Shown here: one piece after another, positions 1 to 6,109 of the stretch
How positions within the stretch are numbered: the stretch's first letter is position 1
Layout of the letters: the number at the start of each line of letters is the position of its first letter
Origin: an uncultured Clostridia bacterium
GTDB taxonomy: Bacteria; Bacillota; Clostridia; Christensenellales; UBA1242
Length of the DNA: 12,932 bases
Assembly: GCA_947625955.1 (NCBI GenBank)
Contig: CANQQH010000019.1
Span: forward strand, 1 to 12,932
Direction of reading: 5' to 3'
Program-made: the position numbers and the translations under genes
Notes under the pieces: generated by a model
The model's database searches: none
What the model saw: the letters and a program-made list of their open reading frames with translations, nothing else
Told to the model about the DNA's origin: nothing

Positions 1-30
1 TATAAACATCTTGGAAGAAATATTTTGTAG
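1..30 (+). CDS. ruvB: C-terminal end of an upstream gene, probably RuvB Holliday junction helicase (partial)
   Basis: Frame 1 from the first base reads Y-K-H-L-G-R-N-I-L and stops at TAG (28-30). RuvB proteins typically end in a winged-helix tail of the form A-Y-x-H-L/F-G, and ruvB commonly lies directly upstream of queA and tgt. The match and the position together suggest the last nine codons of ruvB. Only nine residues are visible, so the identity is an inference from a short motif plus gene order. The gene runs in from outside the window. Confidence 0.55.
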   Translation, partial: YKHLGRNIL

Positions 31-33
31 TTT

Positions 34-86
34 ACTGGTTTTGGCATGGTTTTTCAATGCCATTCCAGTCAAAATTGCGTTTTTTT
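34..86 (+). terminator. Hairpin plus displaced T-tract between ruvB and queA; possible weak terminator or attenuator
   Basis: An imperfect hairpin pairs ACTGG (34-38) with CCAGT (65-69) and, after a small internal loop, GGCAT (43-47) with ATGCC (57-61), leaving a 9-base loop. A run of seven T (80-86) follows, but only after a 10-base gap, which is not the geometry of an efficient intrinsic terminator. It could limit read-through from ruvB, act as an RNA stability element, or be neutral. The T-tract touches the queA ribosome binding site (GAGG, 87-90). Confidence 0.3.
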
Positions 87-99
87 GAGGAATTGAATT

Positions 100-1128
100 A
101 TGAAAACAAGTGATTTTTATTATCATCTGCCAGAAGAACTGATTGCCCAAACACCTGTTTATCCTCGTGATAGTTCGCGGCTTTTGGTCTATGATAAGAA
201 GCATGATAAGATTGAGCATAAGATTTTTAGAGACATCATTGACTATTTGTCTAGCGATGATGTTTTGGTTATCAATAACACGCGTGTTATTCCTGCCAGA
301 ATAAGAGGCATAAAGAGAAACACAGGAGCAAAGATAGAGTTTTTGCTGCTAAAACGCGAGGGACTTGACACATATGAGGCGCTCGCAAAACCCGGCAAAA
401 AAGTTCCTGTTGGAACAGTGGTTGACTTTTCCGACAATCTCTCACTCGAAGTTATTGAAGAACTGCCAGAGATTGGCGGCAAGAAAATTAGGTTCATCGT
501 GAAGAGTGGACTTTTGGAAGTTGAGCTTGAAAAACTTGGCGAGATGCCGCTGCCGCCATATATAAAGAAGAAACTTGACGACAAAGAGAGATATCAAACA
601 GTCTACAACAAGATACCAGGGTCGAGCGCAGCGCCAACTGCCGGGCTTCACTTCACAACCGAGCTGCTTGAAAAAATCAAAGCAAAGGGCGTGAAGGTGG
701 AAGAGGTTTTGCTTGATGTTGGGCTTGGCACATTCCGTCCTGTTTCATCAAACAAAATTGAAGAGCATCAAATGCACAGCGAAAGAATTGTTGTTAGAAG
801 CGATGTTGCAAAGAGGCTCAATGAATATAAGAAAGAGGGCAAACGAATAATTGCTGTTGGAACAACATCTGTTCGAACACTTGAAAGTGCCGCTGATGAA
901 AATGGAACTATTCAGCCGGTGGAAAAGGAAACGAACATCTTTATCTACCCAGGCTATAAATTCAAGTTCGTTGATGCAATAATCACAAACTTCCACCTGC
1001 CAGAAAGCACACTCATAATGTTGATTTCGGCATTCTTAACAAGAGAGAAAACTCTTGAAATTTATAACAAAGCCATTGAAGAAAAATATCGCTTTTTCAG
1101 TTTTGGTGATGCAATGTTTATTTTCTAA
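100..1128 (+). CDS. queA: S-adenosylmethionine:tRNA ribosyltransferase-isomerase QueA
   Basis: QueA transfers and isomerises the ribosyl group of S-adenosylmethionine onto preQ1 at position 34 of tRNA, giving epoxyqueuosine in the cytoplasm. The 342-residue length is typical. Family landmarks seen in order: N-terminal FYYHLPEELIAQTP (residues 6-19), VINNTRVIPAR (57-67), PLPPYIKK (150-157), the signature AAPTAGLHFT (177-186), VGLGTFRPV (207-215), VGTTSVRTLE (253-262), NFHLPEST (297-304) and the C-terminal YRFFSFGDAMFI (330-341). The start is the ATG at 100, preceded by GAGG (87-90) with a 9-base gap, and the protein begins with the expected M-K-T-S-D-F. It is followed after 85 bases by tgt, the preceding enzyme of the same pathway. 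No damage is visible. Confidence 0.97.
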   Translation: MKTSDFYYHLPEELIAQTPVYPRDSSRLLVYDKKHDKIEHKIFRDIIDYLSSDDVLVINNTRVIPARIRGIKRNTGAKIEFLLLKREGLDTYEALAKPGKKVPVGTVVDFSDNLSLEVIEELPEIGGKKIRFIVKSGLLEVELEKLGEMPLPPYIKKKLDDKERYQTVYNKIPGSSAAPTAGLHFTTELLEKIKAKGVKVEEVLLDVGLGTFRPVSSNKIEEHQMHSERIVVRSDVAKRLNEYKKEGKRIIAVGTTSVRTLESAADENGTIQPVEKETNIFIYPGYKFKFVDAIITNFHLPESTLIMLISAFLTREKTLEIYNKAIEEKYRFFSFGDAMFIF

Positions 1129-1204
1129 AAAAACGCAAATTTATCACAAATTTTTGTTAAAAATGGCAAAATATCATCAAATTTGCCAAAAAAATACATT
1201 TTTT
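1127..1204 (+). other. queA-tgt spacer with a hairpin and a repeat inverted relative to the queA leader
   Basis: The spacer holds a 7-bp perfect stem, TGGCAAA (1164-1170) with TTTGCCA (1182-1188), closing an 11-base loop. It is followed by an A-tract and a T6 run (1199-1204). The T run is 10 bases beyond the stem, so this is at best a weak terminator. The first part, AAAAAAACGCAAATTT (1127-1142), is the reverse complement of the queA leader (71-86) at 15 of 16 positions. There is no in-frame stop in the spacer, so the tgt reading frame stays open back into queA, but the tgt start is clear at 1214. Confidence 0.35.
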
Positions 1205-1213
1205 AGGACGATT

Positions 1214-2338
1214 ATGGAAGAAGAACTTTTCAGCTTCAAAGTGAAAGAAGCATCAAAAAAATGTCACGCGAGAATAGGGGAACTCAAAACGCCGCATGGT
1301 GTTATTGAAACGCCTGTTTTCATGCCCGTTGGAACAAGGTCGACTGTGAAGGCGGTTGAGCCAAGAGAACTCGACGAGATTGGTGCGCAGATAATTTTGA
1401 ATAACACTTATCATCTATATTTGAGGCCTGGTGCCGACATCATTGAAAAGGCGGGCGGTGTGCATAAGTTCATGCACTACGACAAGCCCATCTTGACAGA
1501 TAGCGGCGGCTTTCAAGTTTTTTCGCTTTCATCACTTAATAAGATAACGGATGATGGGGTTGAGTTCAAATCGCATCTTGATGGTTCCATTCATTTTTTA
1601 ACTCCTGAAAAATCCATTGAAGTGCAAAACAAACTTGGGTCCGACATCATCATGGCATTCGACGAGTGCTCAGTTGCTGGCGCCAGCTATGAATATGCAA
1701 GAAAGGCACTTGAAAGAACTCAAAAGTGGCTTGAAAGATGCTATAATTATCACAAGAGAAAAGACCAACTACTTTTCCCAATTGTGCAAGGAAATATGTT
1801 CAAAGACCTCAGGCTCAAAGCGCTAGAGGGAATAAAGCCATACACAAAGGTTGGCTTCTCGATCGGCGGACTTTCAGTGGGTGAACCAAAGGAAAAGATG
1901 TATGAAATTCTTGACCTTTTGGCTGAACACTACGACAACACGAAGGTCAGATACTTGATGGGTGTTGGGAGCCCGGATTGTTTGGTTGAAGGGGTCATCA
2001 GGGGCATCGATATGTTCGACTGCGTGCTTCCAACTCGCATTGCGCGAAATGGCACGGCGTTCACATCAAAAGGAAAGATAGTTGTTAAGAACGGCAAATA
2101 CAAAGAGGATTTCACTCCGCTCGACGACGAGTGCGACTGCTATTGTTGCAAAAATTTCACAAAGGCATATTTGAGGCACCTTTTCAATGTTGATGAAATT
2201 TTAGGCAGTCAGCTTCTCAGCATACACAATCTTCGCTATTTGATTCATCTCATGGAAGATATCAAGCAGGCAATAAGAGAGGATAGGCTTTTGGAATTTC
2301 GCGATGAGTTCTATAAAAAGACAGGCTATGACAAATAA
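1214..2338 (+). CDS. tgt: tRNA-guanine transglycosylase (queuine/preQ1 tRNA-ribosyltransferase)
   Basis: Tgt exchanges guanine-34 for preQ1 in tRNAs with GUN anticodons, the step before QueA. From the ATG at 1214 it is 374 residues, normal for bacterial Tgt. Seen: ETPVFMPVGT (32-41), NNTYHLYLRPG (63-73), TDSGGFQVF (95-103, general acid/base Asp96), the base-binding DEC (150-152), GGLSVGE (218-224), nucleophile Asp269 in FDCVLPTR, and the zinc site C307, C309, C312 (CDCYCC) with H338 in SIHNL. The same frame is open from an ATG at 1055 inside queA, but that would add 53 unrelated residues. The 1214 start has AGGA (1205-1208) with a 5-base gap and gives the expected N-terminus. The last codons carry a probable promoter for yajC. 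Confidence 0.97.
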   Translation: MEEELFSFKVKEASKKCHARIGELKTPHGVIETPVFMPVGTRSTVKAVEPRELDEIGAQIILNNTYHLYLRPGADIIEKAGGVHKFMHYDKPILTDSGGFQVFSLSSLNKITDDGVEFKSHLDGSIHFLTPEKSIEVQNKLGSDIIMAFDECSVAGASYEYARKALERTQKWLERCYNYHKRKDQLLFPIVQGNMFKDLRLKALEGIKPYTKVGFSIGGLSVGEPKEKMYEILDLLAEHYDNTKVRYLMGVGSPDCLVEGVIRGIDMFDCVLPTRIARNGTAFTSKGKIVVKNGKYKEDFTPLDDECDCYCCKNFTKAYLRHLFNVDEILGSQLLSIHNLRYLIHLMEDIKQAIREDRLLEFRDEFYKKTGYDK

Positions 2339-2355
2339 TTTGAAATAATTATAAT
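2328..2355 (+). promoter_or_regulatory. Probable sigma-A type promoter for yajC, overlapping the end of tgt
   Basis: ATGACA (2328-2333, five of six matches to TTGACA) is separated by 16 bases from a perfect TATAAT (2350-2355). Predicted transcription start is near 2362, giving a leader of about 70 bases before yajC. A perfect dyad, GATTTT-gtg-AAAATC (2358-2372), sits on the predicted start point and could be an operator or a small 5' hairpin. A weaker alternative (TTGCAA 2375-2380, TAGACT 2399-2404, 18-base spacer) is also present. No terminator is seen between tgt and yajC, so read-through from queA-tgt is also possible. Confidence 0.5.
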
Positions 2356-2430
2356 TTGATTTTGTGAAAATCAGTTGCAAATTGAGTGTGAAGTGTGTTA
2401 GACTCAAAAATAATTAAAAGGAGAACATGA

Positions 2431-2994
2431 ATGATTAATTTTTTATTGTCAGAAGGTAACACCGGATCGGGAGCAGGTTCTTGGTGGATTTATGTTGTTT
2501 TGATTGTGCTCGTTGTTGTTATGCTTGTTATTCCAACTTTCACAAACAGAAGAAGAATGAAAGACTATAATCAAATGGTTGATCGCCTCAGAGTTGGCGA
2601 CGAAGTTAGAACTATCGGCGGTATTATTGGAAGAGTTGTTAAGATCAACAAAAAGGGCGAGATTGCAACTTTCGTGCTTGAAACTGGCGCAAAGGGCAGC
2701 AAAACAACAATGGAGTTCGATATGAACGCAATTGGAACAGTGCTCAAATCAACCTATGTTGAACCAGCAACTAATGAAAAAGACGCAAAAGATTCAAAAG
2801 AAGAAAAAGCTGAAAAAGTTGAAGAAAAGGCAGCAGAAGAGAAGGCTGAAACCGAAGTTGAAGCCGCTCCTGAGACTGAAGCCGAGGCTAAGGCTGAGGT
2901 TGTTGAAGCTGAGCCAAAAGCCGAAGAGACAACTGATTATGGCGATATTGAGAAGCAAATCAGCGGCAAAAAATCAAAGTCTAAAAAGAAATAG
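2431..2994 (+). CDS. yajC: Preprotein translocase accessory subunit YajC, with long charged C-terminal tail
   Basis: YajC is a small single-span membrane protein that associates with SecD and SecF at the SecYEG translocon. The protein (187 residues) has a short Gly/Ser-rich N-terminus, one transmembrane helix at about 18-36, then the conserved basic RRRMKDY (40-46) and the YajC core VGDEVRTIGGIIGRVVKI (55-72), ending near residue 107. The rest is extra: a low-complexity Glu/Ala/Lys segment (111-166), strongly acidic from 140 to 172, and a basic end KSKSKKK (181-187). E. coli YajC is about 110 residues, so the tail adds roughly 75. The start is the ATG at 2431 (AAGGAG at 2418-2423, 7-base gap). 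An ATG at 2427 is out of frame and stops after three codons. The gene ends 15 bases before an intrinsic terminator. Confidence 0.95.
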   Translation: MINFLLSEGNTGSGAGSWWIYVVLIVLVVVMLVIPTFTNRRRMKDYNQMVDRLRVGDEVRTIGGIIGRVVKINKKGEIATFVLETGAKGSKTTMEFDMNAIGTVLKSTYVEPATNEKDAKDSKEEKAEKVEEKAAEEKAETEVEAAPETEAEAKAEVVEAEPKAEETTDYGDIEKQISGKKSKSKKK

Positions 2995-3008
2995 TGAAAA
3001 ACAAAAAT

Positions 3009-3034
3009 ATCCGCGTTTTGGCGCGGATTTTTTT
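3009..3034. terminator. Bidirectional intrinsic terminator between yajC and the converging minus-strand gene
   Basis: A perfect 7-bp stem, ATCCGCG (3009-3015) with CGCGGAT (3022-3028), closes a 6-base loop and is followed on the plus strand by a T7 run (3028-3034). On the minus strand the same stem is followed by a T-rich tract (ATTTTTGTTTTT, complement of 2997-3008). It can therefore end both the yajC transcript and the opposing transcript. It separates yajC transcription from secD-secF. Confidence 0.9.
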
Positions 3035-3052
3035 GTTGCCCTTCAATGGGAA

Positions 3053-3451
3053 TTATTTTCTGTTAACGCCGATAATTCCGCCGATTGCTCCAACAACAGC
3101 ATTGAAACCAAAGTCGGCAACAAGCCCAAGCCCTAGTGAAAATTCACCTGCAAGCATGGAGAAAATTGTGAAGGAAATAAGGGTGAAGACAAGTGCGAAG
3201 ATAACCCCATTCAAAAGCCCTTTGTTTGCGCCTTTTGTGAGCACGATTGCACCAACAAAAACGCTGAGTGCTTTTATAACAAGATTAACTGGCATGATAA
3301 CACTATCGGGGAGTGAAGCCCATTTTATGATGAATGCAAATATAATAATTGAAGCAAAAGTTATGATGAGCGAAACAAAGAGGCTTTTGAGATAGTTCAA
3401 AACTTTGATAGCACCCTCAGTTTTTTCTTTCTTTTCAGTTTTTGTTTTCAT
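3053..3451 (-). CDS. Small four-helix membrane protein, TIGR04086/YrzE-like family
   Basis: This is a 132-residue, strongly hydrophobic protein with a Lys-rich cytoplasmic N-terminus (1-12). Four predicted membrane helices lie at about 21-43, 51-72, 79-101 and 105-129, the last two rich in Gly. Size, topology and the position between yajC and secD match the TIGR04086 (YrzE/DUF3792) family of Firmicutes, whose function is unknown. That assignment is from memory of the family and its context, not a search. The start at 3451 is supported by AGGAG (complement of 3459-3463) with a 7-base gap. Unusually for an otherwise plus-strand block, the gene points the other way, converging on yajC and diverging from secD. 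The opposing-strand frame at 2994-3395 is its shadow. Confidence 0.85.
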   Translation of the reverse strand: MKTKTEKKEKTEGAIKVLNYLKSLFVSLIITFASIIIFAFIIKWASLPDSVIMPVNLVIKALSVFVGAIVLTKGANKGLLNGVIFALVFTLISFTIFSMLAGEFSLGLGLVADFGFNAVVGAIGGIIGVNRK

Positions 3452-3473
3452 AATAAATCTCCTGGTTTGTATT

Positions 3474-3479
3474 AGTATA
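3474..3479 (-). promoter_or_regulatory. Possible -10 element for the minus-strand membrane protein gene
   Basis: On the minus strand the sequence TATACT (complement of 3474-3479) matches a -10 box at five of six positions and would start transcription about 15 bases before the start codon, just upstream of the AGGAG site. No convincing -35 hexamer lies 16-18 bases further upstream. The rest of the divergent spacer (3480-3567) is A+T-rich and holds nothing else I can name. Confidence 0.3.
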
Positions 3480-3567
3480 TTTTGCTTGTTTGGGGCTTAG
3501 CACAGCAAAAAAGGGGAGTTTTTGTCGAAATTTGCTTGTAATTAATTAAACAAAATTTCAAAAAAGA

Positions 3568-3597
3568 TTGACCCACAACTTGTTGCCGTTGTATAAT
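3568..3597 (+). promoter_or_regulatory. Strong sigma-A type promoter for secD-secF
   Basis: TTGACC (3568-3573, five of six) and a perfect TATAAT (3592-3597) are separated by 18 bases. Predicted start is near 3604, giving a leader of about 30 bases that contains the secD ribosome binding site (TAAGGA, 3618-3623). It lies in the divergent spacer opposite the minus-strand membrane protein gene. Because yajC ends in a terminator, this promoter is needed to express secD and secF, and perhaps recJ and rel by read-through. Confidence 0.8.
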
Positions 3598-3634
3598 AGG
3601 GCAAAATGATAAAAATGTAAGGACGAGATTTTAG

Positions 3635-4960
3635 ATGAAACCCATAAAAAAGAAAACGGCTAATTGGTTTATTGCTTTCATTGTTATCTTTGCTATTATC
3701 GGTTCTTTGATAGCATTTGTCCCTATGCCACTTGGAAATGTGACCTACACTTCTTTGCTTGGCTCAATCAATGTTTCAAACGAACTTGGTGGTGGTGTTT
3801 ATGCAGAGTATGACCTTGACGGTGACTACACAACTAACCAAATTAACAAAAGCATTGCAAAAATAAGAGAGGTTTTGGAGGAAAACGGAAAGTCGGGTTC
3901 CACAATTTTCTCTCTCAATAACAAAAAAGTTAGGGTTGAAATTGGTTACCCAAATTCGGCAGGCTCATTGCGAGACGCATATTCACTTTTGAACGCAATA
4001 GGTGTTGGCGTTTTTGAACTCAGAAGCTCATCGTCGGAAGAGGACACTTTTGTCAATGGCAAAGACCACATCAAAAGCGTTGACCTCAACAACTATAACG
4101 ACACAATCTATGTTGTTTTGAACTTCAACAAGGCAGGCGAGAAGGCGTATGCTGATCTTTTGGAAGCAGCTTCAACAATATATGTTTGTATGGGCGGCGA
4201 GGTGATGACCAGTTTTGATAAGGGCAATGCAACTGCTTCTTCATCACTTCCACTTTCTTTCCCTGAGTATCAAAGTGCCAAGGATTTCATGATGCGCGTT
4301 AAACTCGGCTCGCTCGATGTTAAACTCAATCCCGACACCGTTGTTATCGACACCATGAGCAACACCCTCAACAAGGGTGCAATGAGCGCAGACCCTCAAA
4401 GCAAGAACTTTGATTTCTCAATTGCAGAGATAATGGCAATCGTTGCGGTTGTGTTCATGATCGTTTTGGGGCTTGCCTACATGGCTATTGAATATGGCGT
4501 TATGGGTGGATTCATGGCACTGGCACTCTTGTTTGACGCAATCATTGCAGTTGCTGTTCTCAGCGCATTCACAATGGTGGAAATAAGTTTCTCATCAATC
4601 ATTGCGATAGGCTTTGGTTTTGCGCTTGTGATGGCAACAGCACTCATCTTCATGAACAGGTTCAAAGAAGAGTTCAACCAAGGAAAAACAATTAATGCTT
4701 CGCTTGAAAGTGGGTTCAAGCGTTCGCTTGGTGCCATACTTTCAACAGGCATTGCCCTTGCAGTCATTTTTGCAATCGTGGCTATTGTGGCAAGTGCCGA
4801 ATTAAAAGTGTTTGGCTTAATCACTTGTGTATTCGCTATCTTGTCGCTATTTAGTTCGCTTATTATGTTGCCAGGCTTCATCAATATTTTTGAGGCCTAT
4901 AACGATGGCGCTATAAAACCATATAGATTGAAGGAAAGGGAGGAACAGAACAATGACTAA
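3635..4960 (+). CDS. secD: Protein translocase subunit SecD, lacking the helix-4 proton-relay aspartate
   Basis: SecD pairs with SecF to pull secreted proteins across the membrane after SecA-driven translocation. The 441-residue protein has the expected plan: helix 1 (about 11-30), a large extracytoplasmic P1-type domain (31-262), then five helices (about 263-285, 289-313, 318-341, 366-388, 392-415). The family motif DLxGG reads ELGGG (50-54). Helix 4 keeps the flank ALIF...RFKEEFNQGK and the following GFKRSLGAIL, but where most SecD proteins have VDANVLIF this one has VMATALIF. The Asp equivalent to E. coli SecD D519 is thus M333. The DANVTT-like segment after GFKR is STGIAL. Asp301 lies in helix 3. 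The SD (TAAGGA) is 11 bases from the ATG, and secD overlaps secF by 8 bases. Confidence 0.92.
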   Translation: MKPIKKKTANWFIAFIVIFAIIGSLIAFVPMPLGNVTYTSLLGSINVSNELGGGVYAEYDLDGDYTTNQINKSIAKIREVLEENGKSGSTIFSLNNKKVRVEIGYPNSAGSLRDAYSLLNAIGVGVFELRSSSSEEDTFVNGKDHIKSVDLNNYNDTIYVVLNFNKAGEKAYADLLEAASTIYVCMGGEVMTSFDKGNATASSSLPLSFPEYQSAKDFMMRVKLGSLDVKLNPDTVVIDTMSNTLNKGAMSADPQSKNFDFSIAEIMAIVAVVFMIVLGLAYMAIEYGVMGGFMALALLFDAIIAVAVLSAFTMVEISFSSIIAIGFGFALVMATALIFMNRFKEEFNQGKTINASLESGFKRSLGAILSTGIALAVIFAIVAIVASAELKVFGLITCVFAILSLFSSLIMLPGFINIFEAYNDGAIKPYRLKEREEQNND

Positions 4961-6008
4961 GAAAAAATCTTTCCTTGGTTTATATCTTATTATTCCGCTA
5001 GTTCTAATTATTGTTGCTGTTGTTTTGTCGCTCACAATTGGAATGTCGCTCTCAACCGACATTGGCGGCGGCACTCAATTTGAAGTGAAAATCGAGAACA
5101 CAGAAAAGGTTGCTTCTCAAAGCGAAGCAATCAAAGACGCGTTGAAAAAGCACGGATATAGCGTTGAAAAAATCTTTGTTGAAGACAAAGAGGTTGAAAC
5201 CGCTATTGTTGTTCGTGTTGACAAGAAGGATATCAAGGAAGAGGTGAAGCAAACAATCGCCGACAAACTTGGTATCAGCGTTGACCAAATCTCGGATTTC
5301 CAAAACATCAATGGCCTGGTTACCAAAAAGGCAGTGCTTTGGTTTAGTGTGACAATTGTTGCGCTCCTTTGCTTGGTGTTCGTTGGCGGATGGCTGAGAT
5401 ATAAGGTTGTTGCGGGACTTTCGCTCGTGTTTGTTGCGCTCATCTCAATGCTCATGCCCGTTGCATTGTTTATCATAACAAGGATTCCTGTCTCGTTCAT
5501 TTCAATTGTCATCGTCATGCTTGGAGTTGCGCTTTCACTATTCGCGTCAGCGCTCTGCCTCGAAAGAGTGAGGGAAAGCATAAAACTCAAACATAATGAT
5601 GGCAAAACTGCTGGTGAACTCGTTGAAATGGGCATGAAGAGCACAATGAAACCACTTTTGTTCTTTGGCGTGCTCATCTTCGTGATGTCGCTCGTTATGA
5701 TTTGCATCCCAGTTCGATTTGTAACAATGATTGCGTTGTCTATCATGCTTTGCCTTCTAACAAGCGCATACTCATATTTTGTTGGAATGAATCTACATGC
5801 AAGTCTTCTTGATATCAAAATCACAAGAGACCAAGCTCGACTTTCAAAGAATCCAAACTTCGTTTCAACTGAAAAGCAGAAAGAAGAGAAGGAAAGAGTC
5901 AAGGCCGAAAAACAAAAAGTGAAGGAAGACAGAGCAAAAGCAAAGGCAAGAAAAGAAAAGCTTCGCGCAAAGAAAGAAGCAGACAAAGATATCGGCCCTG
6001 TTGTTTAG
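4953..6008 (+). CDS. secF: Protein translocase subunit SecF, divergent helix 4 and basic C-terminal tail
   Basis: SecF is the partner of SecD. The 351-residue protein has helix 1 (about 10-31), the extracytoplasmic DIGGGTQFEV (36-45, the SecF D-x-x-G-G-T motif), a P4-type domain to about 120, and helices 2-6 (about 127-146, 151-174, 181-203, 234-251, 255-278). Helix 4 keeps the cytoplasmic end LERVRES (203-209, usually F-D-R-I-R-E-N), but the preceding S-I-N-D-T reads S-L-F-A-S, so the position of E. coli SecF D213 is A198. The position of R247 reads K233. Residues 305-346 form a Lys/Arg/Glu helix, net basic. Start ATG at 4953 overlaps the secD stop, with GGAGG (4939-4943) inside secD, so translation is probably coupled. 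Confidence 0.93.
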   Translation: MTKKKSFLGLYLIIPLVLIIVAVVLSLTIGMSLSTDIGGGTQFEVKIENTEKVASQSEAIKDALKKHGYSVEKIFVEDKEVETAIVVRVDKKDIKEEVKQTIADKLGISVDQISDFQNINGLVTKKAVLWFSVTIVALLCLVFVGGWLRYKVVAGLSLVFVALISMLMPVALFIITRIPVSFISIVIVMLGVALSLFASALCLERVRESIKLKHNDGKTAGELVEMGMKSTMKPLLFFGVLIFVMSLVMICIPVRFVTMIALSIMLCLLTSAYSYFVGMNLHASLLDIKITRDQARLSKNPNFVSTEKQKEEKERVKAEKQKVKEDRAKAKARKEKLRAKKEADKDIGPVV

Positions 6009-6039
6009 TGAGCCGTTAAAAACTAAATAAAAAAAATTA

Positions 6040-6087
6040 AGCCCAATATGCAAGGAGCATGCACTCCTTCGCGTTTGGACTTTTTTT
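6040..6087 (+). terminator. Terminator-like hairpin between secF and recJ, probably a partial intra-operon terminator
   Basis: AAGGAG (6052-6057) pairs with CTCCTT (6064-6069), extended by GC (6050-6051) with GC (6071-6072) around one bulged base. An outer arm, AGCCCAA (6040-6046) with TTGGACT (6075-6081), has one mismatch. A T7 run (6081-6087) follows directly. Only about 20 bases separate it from the recJ ribosome binding site, too little for a normal promoter. recJ must therefore rely on read-through or a promoter inside secF. CTCCTT could alternatively pair with the recJ Shine-Dalgarno sequence. Confidence 0.75.
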
Positions 6088-6109
6088 ATTAGATTAAAGG
6101 AGGGAAACT

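Noticed and set aside
1055..1213. N-terminal extension of tgt by 53 codons overlapping queA
   Set aside because: The extension matches no Tgt N-terminus, is the queA end in another frame plus spacer, and has no better ribosome binding site. The ATG at 1214 gives the normal Tgt start.
2788..2930. Possible tandem repeat in yajC
   Set aside because: The Glu/Ala/Lys triplets repeat loosely because of low-complexity protein composition. No fixed-length DNA repeat unit is evident.
2732..3136. Lys/Leu/Arg-rich plus-strand frame overlapping the yajC tail
   Set aside because: It is a frame-shifted reading of the Glu/Ala/Lys low-complexity yajC tail and crosses the terminator.
2994..3395. Plus-strand 133-codon frame after yajC
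   Set aside because: It is antisense to the minus-strand membrane protein gene, runs through the yajC terminator and resembles no family. The minus-strand frame has a ribosome binding site and a clear four-helix profile.
5117..5986. 289-codon minus-strand frame inside secF
   Set aside because: It is a long antisense shadow of secF, Ser/Thr/Phe-rich as expected from complementing Lys/Glu codons, with no recognisable family.
6048..6092. 14-codon leader peptide over the secF-recJ hairpin
   Set aside because: There is no ribosome binding site upstream, and the composition gives no run of a regulatory amino acid. It is probably a chance frame over the terminator.
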